Origin: Candidatus Falkowiibacteriota bacterium
GTDB lineage: Bacteria; Patescibacteriota; Patescibacteriia; UBA11705; JACRDX01
Assembly: GCA_016212745.1 (NCBI GenBank)
Contig: JACRDX010000057.1
Span: 1-9,854, forward strand
DNA length: 9,854 nt
Direction: 5' to 3'
Part shown: one piece after another, positions 1-6,843 of the stretch
Numbering within the stretch: the first letter of the stretch is position 1
Layout of the letters: every line of letters starts with the position of its first letter
Program-made: the position numbers and the translations under genes
The notes under the pieces: model-generated
The model's input: the letters and a program-made list of their open reading frames with translations, nothing else
Told to the model about the DNA's origin: nothing
The model's database searches: none

Positions 1-1131
1 AACGTCAAAAAACTCATTGCCAGTGCCGTACAAAATAGTTTTGCGGATAGCTTTTGTTAATTCTTCCAGCGGGACATCCAAAGAAAATTTGTATTTTTTC
101 GCGACCATTTCCAAAACTCGCCAATAAGCTTTTTGGTTTGCAAAAATTTTTACCCACGGCTTAATGCCACCCTGCGCGATTGTCAATTTTCCATTTGCAA
201 AAATCAAATCTTCATCAATTTCCTGTTTCACGCCCAAACCGCTGCAAACAGAACACGCGCCAAACGGCGAGTTAAACGAAAAGCTGCGCGGCTCAATTTC
301 TGGCAGTTCAATATTACAAACAGGACAATGATAATATTGATTAAAAGCAAAATCACCCGGCTTGTCAGAGCGATTGATAATAATTGTCCCGTCGCCCAAA
401 TCAGCCGCGACTTTAATCGCTTCTTGCAATTGTTTCTTGGTTTCTTGTTCACCGTCCAACAAAACGCGGTCAATAACAACTTCAATATTATAAATAGTTT
501 CCGCGCTGAATCGCATGTCCCGGCTGTCAATCAAATCACTCACCTGTCCATTGATGCGCACCTGAAAATAGTCCGCCTTATAAAGCGCGTCCAAAACTTT
601 GCGCGAAACGCCTTTTTGTTCACGGACAATCGGCGCCAACACCGCGACATTCACCAGTTTACGGCTGCCATTGTTTTTTTGCTTGCCCGCAGAAGAGGCG
701 GGCCACTGCCAAATCTGCTCAACTATCTCGTCAACGGTCTGGCGGCCGACTTCTTTGCCGCAAACTGGGCAATGTGGATGTCCGATACGACTAAAAAGCA
801 AGCGAAATAAATCATAAATTTCAGTAATTGTTCCGACGGTTGAGCGCGGATTCCTAGACACAGATCGCTGGTCAATAGCAATTGTTGGAGACAATCCTTC
901 AATATAATCAACGTCTGGCTTTTCTTTAATTTCTAAAAATTGCCGCGCGTACGAAGACAAACTTTCCAAATACCGGCGCTGGCCTTCTGCGTAAATCGTG
1001 TCAAACGCCAATGATGATTTTCCAGAGCCAGAAACACCGGTCACCACAACCAGTTTATTGCGAGGAATTTCAATGTCAATGTTCTTCAAATTATTCGCTC
1101 TTGCCCCGCGAATAATAATTTTTTCTGACAT
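1..1131 (-). CDS. uvrA: Excinuclease ABC subunit UvrA, N-terminal part (runs off the left edge)
   Basis: The minus strand from the ATG at 1129-1131 is open to position 1, giving 377 codons of a protein that is normally about 940 residues. UvrA is the damage-recognising ABC ATPase of nucleotide excision repair; it dimerises on DNA and loads UvrB. Visible here are the start [17 protein letters not shown], the Walker A motif GVSGSGKS (residues 32-39, Lys38), the family blocks [23 protein letters not shown] and PTIAIDQ (read in pieces), a CPVC at 121-124, and the first zinc finger with Cys269/Cys272 and Cys293/Cys296. The signature motif, second ATPase half and C-terminal zinc finger lie outside the window. 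Residues 143-155 look like a short insertion coded partly by a GC-rich palindrome. No SD is seen before the ATG; an upstream promoter and stem-loop are listed separately. Identification is very secure. Confidence 0.97.
   Translation of the reverse strand, partial: MSEKIIIRGARANNLKNIDIEIPRNKLVVVTGVSGSGKSSLAFDTIYAEGQRRYLESLSSYARQFLEIKEKPDVDYIEGLSPTIAIDQRSVSRNPRSTVGTITEIYDLFRLLFSRIGHPHCPVCGKEVGRQTVDEIVEQIWQWPASSAGKQKNNGSRKLVNVAVLAPIVREQKGVSRKVLDALYKADYFQVRINGQVSDLIDSRDMRFSAETIYNIEVVIDRVLLDGEQETKKQLQEAIKVAADLGDGTIIINRSDKPGDFAFNQYYHCPVCNIELPEIEPRSFSFNSPFGACSVCSGLGVKQEIDEDLIFANGKLTIAQGGIKPWVKIFANQKAYWRVLEMVAKKYKFSLDVPLEELTKAIRKTILYGTGNEFFDV
685..703. repeat. Short GC-rich palindrome inside uvrA
   Basis: GCCCGC (685-690) and GCGGGC (698-703) form a perfect 6-bp stem around a 7-base loop. 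It codes for UvrA residues W143-G149 (WPASSAG) and sits in a spot between the VEQI and VLAPIV blocks where UvrA usually has only a short loop. The reading frame is kept. It looks like a small palindromic repeat tolerated in a coding loop. Only this copy is present in the window, so its status as a dispersed repeat is an inference. Confidence 0.45.
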
Positions 1132-1138
1132 AAAAAAT

Positions 1139-1192
1139 GGAAGTTGTTACTTGTCGTCCATAGCATTTTGCGACGGACGATAATTCAACTCC
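1139..1192 (-). other. Imperfect stem-loop in the uvrA leader
   Basis: TCGTCC (1154-1159) pairs with GGACGA (1175-1180), extended by TT/AA after one mismatch. An outer arm pairs GTTG (1143-1146) with CAAC (1186-1189), continued by A/T and GG/CC with one bulge. Read on the minus strand, this fold takes up nearly all of the roughly 55-base leader between the predicted start of transcription (about 1187) and the uvrA ATG. There is no T-run, so it is not an intrinsic terminator. Its function is unknown. Confidence 0.5.
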
Positions 1193-1193
1193 C

Positions 1194-1223
1194 ATTATAT
1201 GCACATAACTTATTTTTTGACAA
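1194..1223 (-). promoter_or_regulatory. Probable sigma-70-type promoter of uvrA
   Basis: On the minus strand, TTGTCA (1218-1223) and a consensus TATAAT (1194-1199) are separated by 18 bases and would start transcription near 1187. The -35 box lies in a small palindrome, TGAC-AATA-GTCA (1218-1229), which could be an operator half-site pair; it is not a canonical LexA box. The promoter lies just after the stop of the leftward 845-residue gene. No terminator is seen between them, so read-through into uvrA is also possible. Confidence 0.7.
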
Positions 1224-1243
1224 TAGTCACCGCCTAAAATTAT

Positions 1244-3781
1244 TTATTTTGCTATGCACTCGCCCCACCCGATAACCGCTGTATCGCATTTAAACCCATC
1301 TGCGCAATGTTTGTCTTCTTTACAAGAACTACCAGCAATACCTGCCGAGCAAATTGTAGCGTCCGGCTCTTTACAACCCGCGCATGGGACACATACATAT
1401 TGGCATTGATTATCATCTTTACAACCATGCCCGGTCGCAAATTTATTATAACAGGTCAGCTCGTCTGTCACCGTGCCTTTTATACATCCTTCAAAATCAG
1501 AACTGTTAGGAATCGCAGAATTAAACCCTTTTGGATCTGTCTTACAGAAATATTTTCCTATTGCGCAAAATTGTGCGTTAGTACAATCAGTATCACTATT
1601 GCACTTGACTGTTGTTCCACTTTTACCAGTCATTAAAGTACAAATTCCTTTGCTATTACATTTAAATCCTGCGGCGCACAGACCTGGATCGGTCTCATAC
1701 GTATAGCCCGCTATAAAATTACTGCCGGTATATTTTCCACACGCGTGTCCTTCCAATCCTGCTGAACAATATCCTAACATTGTTGAACCAACTTGCGCGC
1801 CAGCGCAAACAACCTTATTCCCAGCGTCATCATTTGCCTCACAACAACTTGACAATGAATCTTCTAATTTGCAAGTTCCAACTCCATTTTCGCTTACTGG
1901 ACCTGCTTTGCCATTGGAACAAAATCCAATCGCGCCACCGCCCCAACAAGCCGCGGCCTCAATTATCGGGCAGCACTTACCGCTTCCGCATTGTGTATCT
2001 TCTTTGCACATATCTCCGTTTTTCAACGCTGGACCCGCTTCAACGCACACGCCAACATTTTCCTCCGCGCATGTTTCGCCCTCTGCCAAAAGTTCGGAAA
2101 GAGAATAAGCAGTCGCCGCGCCAGCAACAGCAACCACGCACCCCCCCAAATTAGTCGCGCACATAGCAGCTACTTTCAATGTTCCTTTGGCTGTCCATTT
2201 CAAAATTATCCAGCCAGCCCTCGCGGTAGTTGACAAGATGGTAGCCATTGCCCCAGAACTAACAAGTCCAGCCGAACCAATAGCAACAACAGGAAAGGCC
2301 AGCGCAGCAGCCATAATGGCAGTGCATGGTCCGGTTTTATCCATTTTTTCAGCTGGAAAACAAATTCCACCGATCGCGTGGCAAGCATGACTATTTCCCG
2401 GCTCGGTTTTATTAACACAACAAGCGCTGCCTAAAGTTGTTCCGCTTTGACATTCTACAAACGGCACTTCTTTCCACCCTGATTCACATTTAGAGCCAGA
2501 TGCCATTTTCAACGAGATTCCCTGCTTGCAACACGCCACGCCCCCTGGAGGTACCATTGGCATAGTAATTGGTTTCATTTTAATCAATGCCGGATTTATT
2601 GTGTTAAAAAGCATGTAAGAAAACAAAATTAAAACTAAGCCAGTCACGGCCGCGATTCCATATTGTTTAGCAATTGTTGTTTTATTTGGGTCACCGCCGC
2701 TTGTCATGTACAAAAACCCTCCGACCATTACCATCAGCGCGGCAAATCCCGCGCCAAACGCCATTGCCACGTTAAACACAGTTATCAAATAATCACCAAT
2801 GCTTTTCACTTGTTTTTTTCCGCCAATTTCGGTTGATAAACTTATAGGCGTGCCCTTTGCGTAACATTCGCCCTTTCCATCAGCCCCAGCGCCAGCTACC
2901 CATTCGCCCCCATTTTTTTCACAAGATTCTTTTGTAAATTCCGCAAAACCTCCGATGCCGCCTTCTACCGTGCAATATCCAATTCCTGTTTTTGGATCTT
3001 TTTGCCCGCAAACTCCAGCCGTACATTCTTCATCCTTTTTACACGTACCTCCAGCCGCAATTGACCCTGCTGTAATGCATTTACCATTGCCTGCCGCGTC
3101 AATTCCTCCACAAATTAAATTGTTTAAACAATCCTTGTCAGCCTTGCATGCTCCTGCCGCAGGACCAGCGGACGTAGGACAGCTTCCAGCCTGCCACGAA
3201 ATAGAAGCTGGATCATCTCCGCCAAGCGCCAAACAAGCAACATACGTTATATCGCTCATAATTCCTCCGCCGCTAAGCTGCGTGCAACATCCAACCGGGT
3301 CTTTAGCGCCTTGCGCGCATTTCGCGTCAATAAAATAATTACCCGGCCACTGCGGAGGCGATACTGGAGCGCAAGTATCAAAACCCTTTCCGGTCTTAGC
3401 CTTGCAATCTTCATTTGTTTTGCACAAACTATCTATGCTAGAAATTTGCGCGCACGCTCCTTCGGCCGGTATGCGCGTCACCGTCTTGCCGTTTGCATCA
3501 ACTTTTTTTATCGGAGTGCCTTTTTTCACAACGCACATTTCACCACTCGCGCAATCACTGTCGGCAGTACACCCAGATACACAATAATTTTCTCCGGCAT
3601 AGGTATAATTTGATTCTCCGGCATCATAGTCACAACCAAACTCCTTATCCGTAGCGTCTGTTGCTTTGTCAAAAAATCCAGCATCAGCGAAAAAATATGG
3701 AGCAAATAAAAATCCAACTACCAAGGATAACGCGGCGCCGGCGAAAAATATTTTATTTATTTTTTGTCTGACTGATTTCAT
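1244..3781 (-). CDS. Cys-rich exported membrane protein with a VirB2/TrbC-like two-helix segment
   Basis: This is an 845-residue protein. A signal peptide is clear: basic n-region (KSVRQKINK), hydrophobic core, and likely cleavage after ADA (residue 34). The mature part has about 68 cysteines by hand count, many in repeats of the form C-K-x-D-x-x-C-x(2-5)-C...G-x-C (for example CKADKDC, CKKDEEC, CKEDTQC, CKDDNQC, CKEDKHC), recalling Dickkopf-type or EGF-like disulfide knots. Residues about 325-400 hold two hydrophobic helices joined by GGFLYMTSGGDPNKTTIAKQ and ending in NTINPAL, a pattern known from VirB2/TrbC-pilin-like proteins of CPR bacteria. A second hydrophobic stretch lies at about 485-562, so Cys-rich blocks would face outwards on both sides of membrane segments. 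The start lies 29 bp inside the end of the upstream DsbA-like gene and has no strong SD, which suggests coupled translation. The function is unknown; surface adhesion or pilus-like assembly is only a guess. No other type IV secretion gene is in view. Confidence 0.85.
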   Translation of the reverse strand: MKSVRQKINKIFFAGAALSLVVGFLFAPYFFADAGFFDKATDATDKEFGCDYDAGESNYTYAGENYCVSGCTADSDCASGEMCVVKKGTPIKKVDANGKTVTRIPAEGACAQISSIDSLCKTNEDCKAKTGKGFDTCAPVSPPQWPGNYFIDAKCAQGAKDPVGCCTQLSGGGIMSDITYVACLALGGDDPASISWQAGSCPTSAGPAAGACKADKDCLNNLICGGIDAAGNGKCITAGSIAAGGTCKKDEECTAGVCGQKDPKTGIGYCTVEGGIGGFAEFTKESCEKNGGEWVAGAGADGKGECYAKGTPISLSTEIGGKKQVKSIGDYLITVFNVAMAFGAGFAALMVMVGGFLYMTSGGDPNKTTIAKQYGIAAVTGLVLILFSYMLFNTINPALIKMKPITMPMVPPGGVACCKQGISLKMASGSKCESGWKEVPFVECQSGTTLGSACCVNKTEPGNSHACHAIGGICFPAEKMDKTGPCTAIMAAALAFPVVAIGSAGLVSSGAMATILSTTARAGWIILKWTAKGTLKVAAMCATNLGGCVVAVAGAATAYSLSELLAEGETCAEENVGVCVEAGPALKNGDMCKEDTQCGSGKCCPIIEAAACWGGGAIGFCSNGKAGPVSENGVGTCKLEDSLSSCCEANDDAGNKVVCAGAQVGSTMLGYCSAGLEGHACGKYTGSNFIAGYTYETDPGLCAAGFKCNSKGICTLMTGKSGTTVKCNSDTDCTNAQFCAIGKYFCKTDPKGFNSAIPNSSDFEGCIKGTVTDELTCYNKFATGHGCKDDNQCQYVCVPCAGCKEPDATICSAGIAGSSCKEDKHCADGFKCDTAVIGWGECIAK

Positions 3782-4472
3782 ATTTATTTAAAATATCCAA
3801 AATAATTTTTTCCAAAACGTCAGCCGGCCCCGCGCCACTTATTTTTTGATTATTAATAAATAAAGTAGGCGTACCTTTTACTCCCAAAGTTTCCGCGTCT
3901 TTAATATCATTGTTAATCAATCCTAATTTCAACTTTTTTTCCAAACATTGCGTGAACAAAAAACTGTTCAAACCAACCTGCTGGCTGATTTTTACCAAAT
4001 CAGTAGTTTTCAACTCGCTTTGTTTTTGAAAAAGCTTGTCATGAAACTGCAAAAATTTACCCTGCTCTTGGCTGCACCGCCCTGCCAACGCAAAAGTCAA
4101 AGATTCTTCCGCCACGACCGGATAATCTCTCCAATAAAAACGAATTTTATCCTGATATTTAATTAACAATGGTCGCAAAACAAAAAATTCTTTATAGCAT
4201 TGCGGACAACGGAAATCTCCAAATTCAACAATTGTTATTATTGGTTTTTCAGCGCCCCATTGCGGACTTTGTTTATTTAACAAAATCGCCTTCAACGCCT
4301 CCATATCTTCACTTGTCGCATAACCAAGCAATTTTGCCGCTTCTTCTGGATGCGCTTTAAAATAAAAATACCAGCGCCCCACGCACGCGCTCGCAGCGAT
4401 TAGCAAAATCAAAACAACAACCGCGACAATCCAAGTCCACTTTCGTTTTTTCATTATTTGTTGTTCCACCAT
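3753..4472 (-). CDS. Membrane-anchored DsbA-family thiol-disulfide oxidoreductase
   Basis: This 239-residue protein has a basic start (KKRKWTW), one hydrophobic anchor at about residues 12-32, and then a thioredoxin-fold DsbA-like domain. The active site is C89-P-Q-C92 in FGDFRCPQCYKEF, and the cis-proline loop is VKGTPTLFIN (Pro202), as in the DsbA/BdbD group. Such enzymes form or rearrange disulfides in exported proteins outside the cytoplasmic membrane. It is the first gene of a leftward pair and overlaps by 29 bp the Cys-rich 845-residue protein, its likely substrate. Start choice: the ATG at 4472 would be nearly leaderless relative to the predicted promoter, while the ATG at 4454 (MKKRKW) would have a leader of about 18 bases containing GGTGG. 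I favour 4454 slightly but give the longer form. No DsbB/VKOR-type partner is in the window. Confidence 0.93.
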   Translation of the reverse strand: MVEQQIMKKRKWTWIVAVVVLILLIAASACVGRWYFYFKAHPEEAAKLLGYATSEDMEALKAILLNKQSPQWGAEKPIITIVEFGDFRCPQCYKEFFVLRPLLIKYQDKIRFYWRDYPVVAEESLTFALAGRCSQEQGKFLQFHDKLFQKQSELKTTDLVKISQQVGLNSFLFTQCLEKKLKLGLINNDIKDAETLGVKGTPTLFINNQKISGAGPADVLEKIILDILNKYEISQTKNK

Positions 4473-4478
4473 GTTTCT

Positions 4479-4506
4479 ATTTTACCACATCCATTGACAA
4501 CAACAA
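4479..4506 (-). promoter_or_regulatory. Probable promoter of the dsbA-like/Cys-rich pair
   Basis: On the minus strand, TTGTTG (4501-4506), a 16-base spacer and an extended -10, TGG-TAAAAT (hexamer 4479-4484), point to a start close to the ATG at 4472. It overlaps the secG promoter on the other strand: its spacer contains the secG -35 box. Confidence 0.5.
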
Positions 4507-4522
4507 AATAGAATGCTACACT
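4494..4522 (+). promoter_or_regulatory. Probable promoter of secG
   Basis: A perfect TTGACA (4494-4499), a 17-base spacer and TACACT (4517-4522) preceded by TGC, as in extended -10 promoters. The start of transcription would fall near 4529, only about 6 bases before the secG ATG, so the mRNA would be almost leaderless. This fits the absence of an SD. Confidence 0.7.
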
Positions 4523-4535
4523 ACTCACAAGTCTT

Positions 4536-4754
4536 ATGAAAAACATTATTCTTATCGCAGAGGTAGTTATCGCAATTTTACTGATGGTCAGTATTTTATT
4601 GCAGGGTCGCGGAGCAGGACTTTCCGGCGTATTTGGCGGTTCAAGCGCTGTCTACAGAACAAAACGCGGAATAGAAAAATTTCTTACAATCTTTAGCGTC
4701 GTTTTATTTATAATCTTCGTAGGACTCGCAATTACGAGCCTTATACTTTACTAA
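4536..4754 (+). CDS. secG: Protein translocase subunit SecG
   Basis: This 72-residue protein has two transmembrane helices (about residues 3-23 and 50-71) joined by the SecG loop: LLQGRGAGLSGVFGGSS followed by YRTKRGIEKFL. SecG is the small, non-essential partner of SecY and SecE in the inner-membrane translocon and aids SecA-driven export. Length and motifs match the family closely. It starts at the ATG at 4536, a few bases after a strong promoter and without SD. It lies upstream of an exported solute-binding protein and divergent from the secreted Cys-rich pair. Confidence 0.95.
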   Translation: MKNIILIAEVVIAILLMVSILLQGRGAGLSGVFGGSSAVYRTKRGIEKFLTIFSVVLFIIFVGLAITSLILY

Positions 4755-4761
4755 AATTTAA

Positions 4762-4887
4762 GCGGATATCGGCCGCGGTATCGATGCCCGTTTCGGTTAA
4801 CGTCAGGCGGCATTCGTATTTTTTACGAAAACCGAAAACCGTGTACCGAAACGAGCTTCGAAACCGATTGTCGAATTCCGATTTTTT
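4762..4887. repeat. Element A: CpG-rich imperfect palindrome filling the secG/SBP gap
   Basis: The element folds onto itself along nearly its whole length. CGGATATCGG (4763-4772) pairs with TCGAATTCCG (4871-4880), and the arm 4776-4801 pairs with 4841-4866 with a few mismatches. TTTCGGTT (4791-4798) can also pair perfectly with AACCGAAA (4830-4837). An inner hairpin TTCGTA-TTTTT-TACGAA spans 4813-4829. It is related to element B at 6738-6842, best when one copy is inverted: exact 15-mer CGAAACGAGCTTCGA at 4847-4861 against its complement at 6763-6777, and ACGTTAACCGAAACG on the complement of the left arm against ACGTTGACCGAAACG in B. It has no coding pattern, far more CpG than the flanking genes, and seven perfect 6-bp palindromes. 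It could be a dispersed mobile repeat, a leader RNA of the downstream gene, or a terminator region; I cannot decide. Confidence 0.75.
4841..4887 (+). terminator. Terminator-like end of element A
   Basis: The right arm of element A, which can pair with its left arm, is followed directly by ATTTTTT (4881-4887). This is the layout of a rho-independent terminator after secG. The stem is long and imperfect rather than a compact GC hairpin, and the next gene begins 7 bases later with no separate promoter visible, so partial termination or attenuation is as likely as a full stop. Confidence 0.3.
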
Positions 4888-4893
4888 CCTCTT

Positions 4894-6735
4894 GTGTTTT
4901 TCACAACTTTCTTAACGGCACTTCGGGCAAAGCTCAAAAAAATCTCGCAACAACGAGACCCGATCAGATTAAAAAAAAAATCTGACCAACACGACTTGCG
5001 ATTGGTTCAATCAGTCGTAGCAAAAAAACAACGAGCCTTGCCAAAGTGGCGACAACTAAAATACTTTAAAAAAACATTATTGCCAATTGAAAAAATAATT
5101 GTCGGAATTTTCACGTTTTGCATTTTTATCAGCGCAATTGGTTTGCTCGCAAGTCTTTATTTGCAATACTCAACTTTGGTACCAGCTGACGGCGGAGACT
5201 ACACAGAAGGAATCGTAGGCAGGCTTCAATTTATCAACCCAGTACTTTGCCCGAATAACGAAGCTGACTCTGACATTTGCTCTTTAATTTTTTCCGGACT
5301 TTTCCGATACGACCCTGCCAAAGGCATTGTGCCAGATATTGCTGATAACTACGAAATCAGCGCTGACCAGAAAACCTACACCATTTACTTGAAACAAAGC
5401 GCGCTTTGGCATGACAAACAAAAAGTGACGGCTGATGACGTGTTGTTCACAATAGAAAAAATAAAAGACCCAAACACGAAAAGTCCGCTGTATTTTGGAT
5501 TGAACAATGTTAAGGCGGAAAAAATAACTGATTATTCGCTGCGCTTAACGCTAAACGACCCATACGCTCCATTTTTGGAAAGCTTAACGTTCGGCATTTT
5601 GCCAAAACACATTTGGCAAAATATTCCGGCGCAAGAATTTTTTACCAGCAAATATAATTTGGAACCAATCGGCTCTGGGCCGTTCAAATTTGGCGGCGCG
5701 GAAAAAGACGCGAACAAAACAATAATTAAATTTACGGCCGTGTCCTTTAAAAATTTTTACATTGCCGCGCCGCACCTTGATGCCCTACATTTTAAATTTT
5801 ACGGCTCTTATGACCAAACAATTGAGGCCCTAAACAACAAAAACGTGGAAGGAATCAGCTATTTGCCAAAATATTTTGAAGATAAAATTACTAATCACGG
5901 CGCTCTTAATTTTCACCAACTGCAATTGCCGCAATACACAGCGTTATTTTTAAACGCCCAAAAAGCTCCGTTGCTTGGTTACCCAAAAATTCGCCAGCTT
6001 CTGGCGCAGACAATTGATAAAAATAAAATTATCAATGATATTCTCAATGGCGAAGCAATAGCAATAAACGATCCATTATTTTTCAGTCAACCAAAATTAA
6101 CGGCTAAAAAATACGACTATAATCTGGCTGCTGTAAAAAGCGGGCTAAACGACATGGGTTGGAAATTGGCAGACTATAAAAAAATTGACGAGAAATATCC
6201 GTTTCGAGTTCGTTCAAAAAATAAACAATACATGAATTTTGTTATCACAACAATCAACCAACCGGAAAATATCGCGACAGCTGAATTAATAAAAAATTCA
6301 TGGCAAGCGCTTGGCATAAAAACTGACTTGGAAATTTTCAATGCGGCCGATTTGTCTGAAAAAATAAAAAATCGCGACTATGAAATTTTGCTATACGCAG
6401 AAATATCTGGCTTTGACCCTGACCAATACCCGTTTTGGCATTCATCGCAGGCGAAATATCCGGGATTGAATTTGTCTTTATACCAAAATCCAAATGCTGA
6501 CAAACTTTTGGAAGATGCCAGAAAAACAGCAGACCAAAAAATACGCGCTGCCAAGTATGCTGCGTTCCAACAAATTTTGACGAATGACGTTCCTGCGATT
6601 TTTCTATTTTCTCCAACGTATACTTATCCGCAAAATAAAAAACTGCTTGGCTTTGATGTTGAAAATATCATTTCGCCGGCAAACAGATTCTCAAACGTAG
6701 CCGAATGGCATGTTAATTTAAAAAGAGAACTTTAA
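4894..6735 (+). CDS. Membrane-anchored ABC-type peptide/solute-binding protein (SBP family 5)
   Basis: This 613-residue protein starts with GTG at 4894; no ATG or SD is available nearby. It has a basic cytosolic stretch of about 65 residues, one transmembrane helix at about 68-92 (IIVGIFTFCIFISAIGLLAS), and then a family 5 (OppA/DppA-like) binding domain. Family marks are GLFRYDPAKGIVPDIADNYE, TADDVLFTIEKIKDP, the PIGSGPFKFGG motif and a C-terminal FLFSPTYTYPQNKKLLGFD. Such proteins bind oligopeptides or other solutes outside the membrane for uptake by an ABC permease. CPR bacteria often have this uncleaved, anchored form with VPADGG after the helix, as seen here. No permease or ATPase genes are adjacent, so the substrate and partners are unknown. 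Ten A residues at 4971-4980 form a possible slippage site near the 5' end. Element A ends 7 bases before the start. Confidence 0.9.
   Translation: MFFTTFLTALRAKLKKISQQRDPIRLKKKSDQHDLRLVQSVVAKKQRALPKWRQLKYFKKTLLPIEKIIVGIFTFCIFISAIGLLASLYLQYSTLVPADGGDYTEGIVGRLQFINPVLCPNNEADSDICSLIFSGLFRYDPAKGIVPDIADNYEISADQKTYTIYLKQSALWHDKQKVTADDVLFTIEKIKDPNTKSPLYFGLNNVKAEKITDYSLRLTLNDPYAPFLESLTFGILPKHIWQNIPAQEFFTSKYNLEPIGSGPFKFGGAEKDANKTIIKFTAVSFKNFYIAAPHLDALHFKFYGSYDQTIEALNNKNVEGISYLPKYFEDKITNHGALNFHQLQLPQYTALFLNAQKAPLLGYPKIRQLLAQTIDKNKIINDILNGEAIAINDPLFFSQPKLTAKKYDYNLAAVKSGLNDMGWKLADYKKIDEKYPFRVRSKNKQYMNFVITTINQPENIATAELIKNSWQALGIKTDLEIFNAADLSEKIKNRDYEILLYAEISGFDPDQYPFWHSSQAKYPGLNLSLYQNPNADKLLEDARKTADQKIRAAKYAAFQQILTNDVPAIFLFSPTYTYPQNKKLLGFDVENIISPANRFSNVAEWHVNLKREL
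4964..4985 (+). other. Hairpin with an A10 tract near the SBP start
   Basis: TCAGATT (4964-4970) and AATCTGA (4979-4985) form a perfect 7-bp stem. The loop is eight A, within a run of ten A (4971-4980) encoding three lysines. Such runs favour polymerase or ribosome slippage, and the hairpin sits in the first 31 codons. The frame is continuous as sequenced, so an effect is only a possibility. Confidence 0.35.
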
Positions 6736-6737
6736 TT

Positions 6738-6842
6738 AAATCGGATGTCGGTTTCGGCGGCATCGAAGCTCGTTTCGTTATCCGTCCAACGTTGACCGAA
6801 ACGTACATCGACACCGCAACCGAACGATATCAAATTCAAATT
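6738..6842. repeat. Element B: CpG-rich imperfect palindrome filling the SBP/rnj gap
   Basis: It begins 2 bases after the SBP stop and ends just before the rnj ATG. CGTTTCG (6771-6777) pairs with CGAAACG (6797-6803), GATGTCG (6744-6750) pairs with CGATATC (6825-6831) with one G-T pair, and TTCGG/CCGAA and CGG/CCG pairs lie between. The loop is around 6778-6796. It is a relative of element A in inverted orientation (shared 15-mer TCGAAGCTCGTTTCG at 6763-6777) but lacks A's inner TTCGTA hairpin and its T-run. It would form most of the 5' leader or intercistronic region of rnj. It has no ORF and no promoter that I can see. Confidence 0.72.
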
Positions 6843-6843
6843 T

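Noticed and set aside
133..810. Long open frame on the plus strand under uvrA
   Set aside because: It is the shadow of the minus-strand UvrA frame, which matches the family residue by residue, including Walker A and zinc finger.
2550..2810. A conjugation or type IV secretion locus from the VirB2-like segment
   Set aside because: No VirB4, VirB6, VirD4 or other component is present; the segment alone is common in CPR membrane proteins.
1307..3613. Several open frames of 60-127 codons on the plus strand
   Set aside because: All lie opposite the 845-residue Cys-rich gene; they have no start signals, domains or sensible composition, and Cys-rich genes tend to leave open antisense frames.
4763..4880. 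Element A as cloning-vector polylinker contamination
   Set aside because: It has GGTATCGAT and GAATTC, as in some polylinkers, but the order and flanks differ, it pairs with itself over its whole length, and it has a diverged relative in element B.
4894..6735. SBP gene flanked by inverted repeats as a composite transposon
   Set aside because: There is no transposase, no target-site duplication that I can see, and the gene is a normal family member; the repeats more likely spread or act on their own.
4762..6842. Elements A and B as integron attC sites
   Set aside because: attC sites need RYYYAAC and GTTRRRY cores near their two ends and an integrase nearby; the element ends do not show these and the genes between are not cassette-like.
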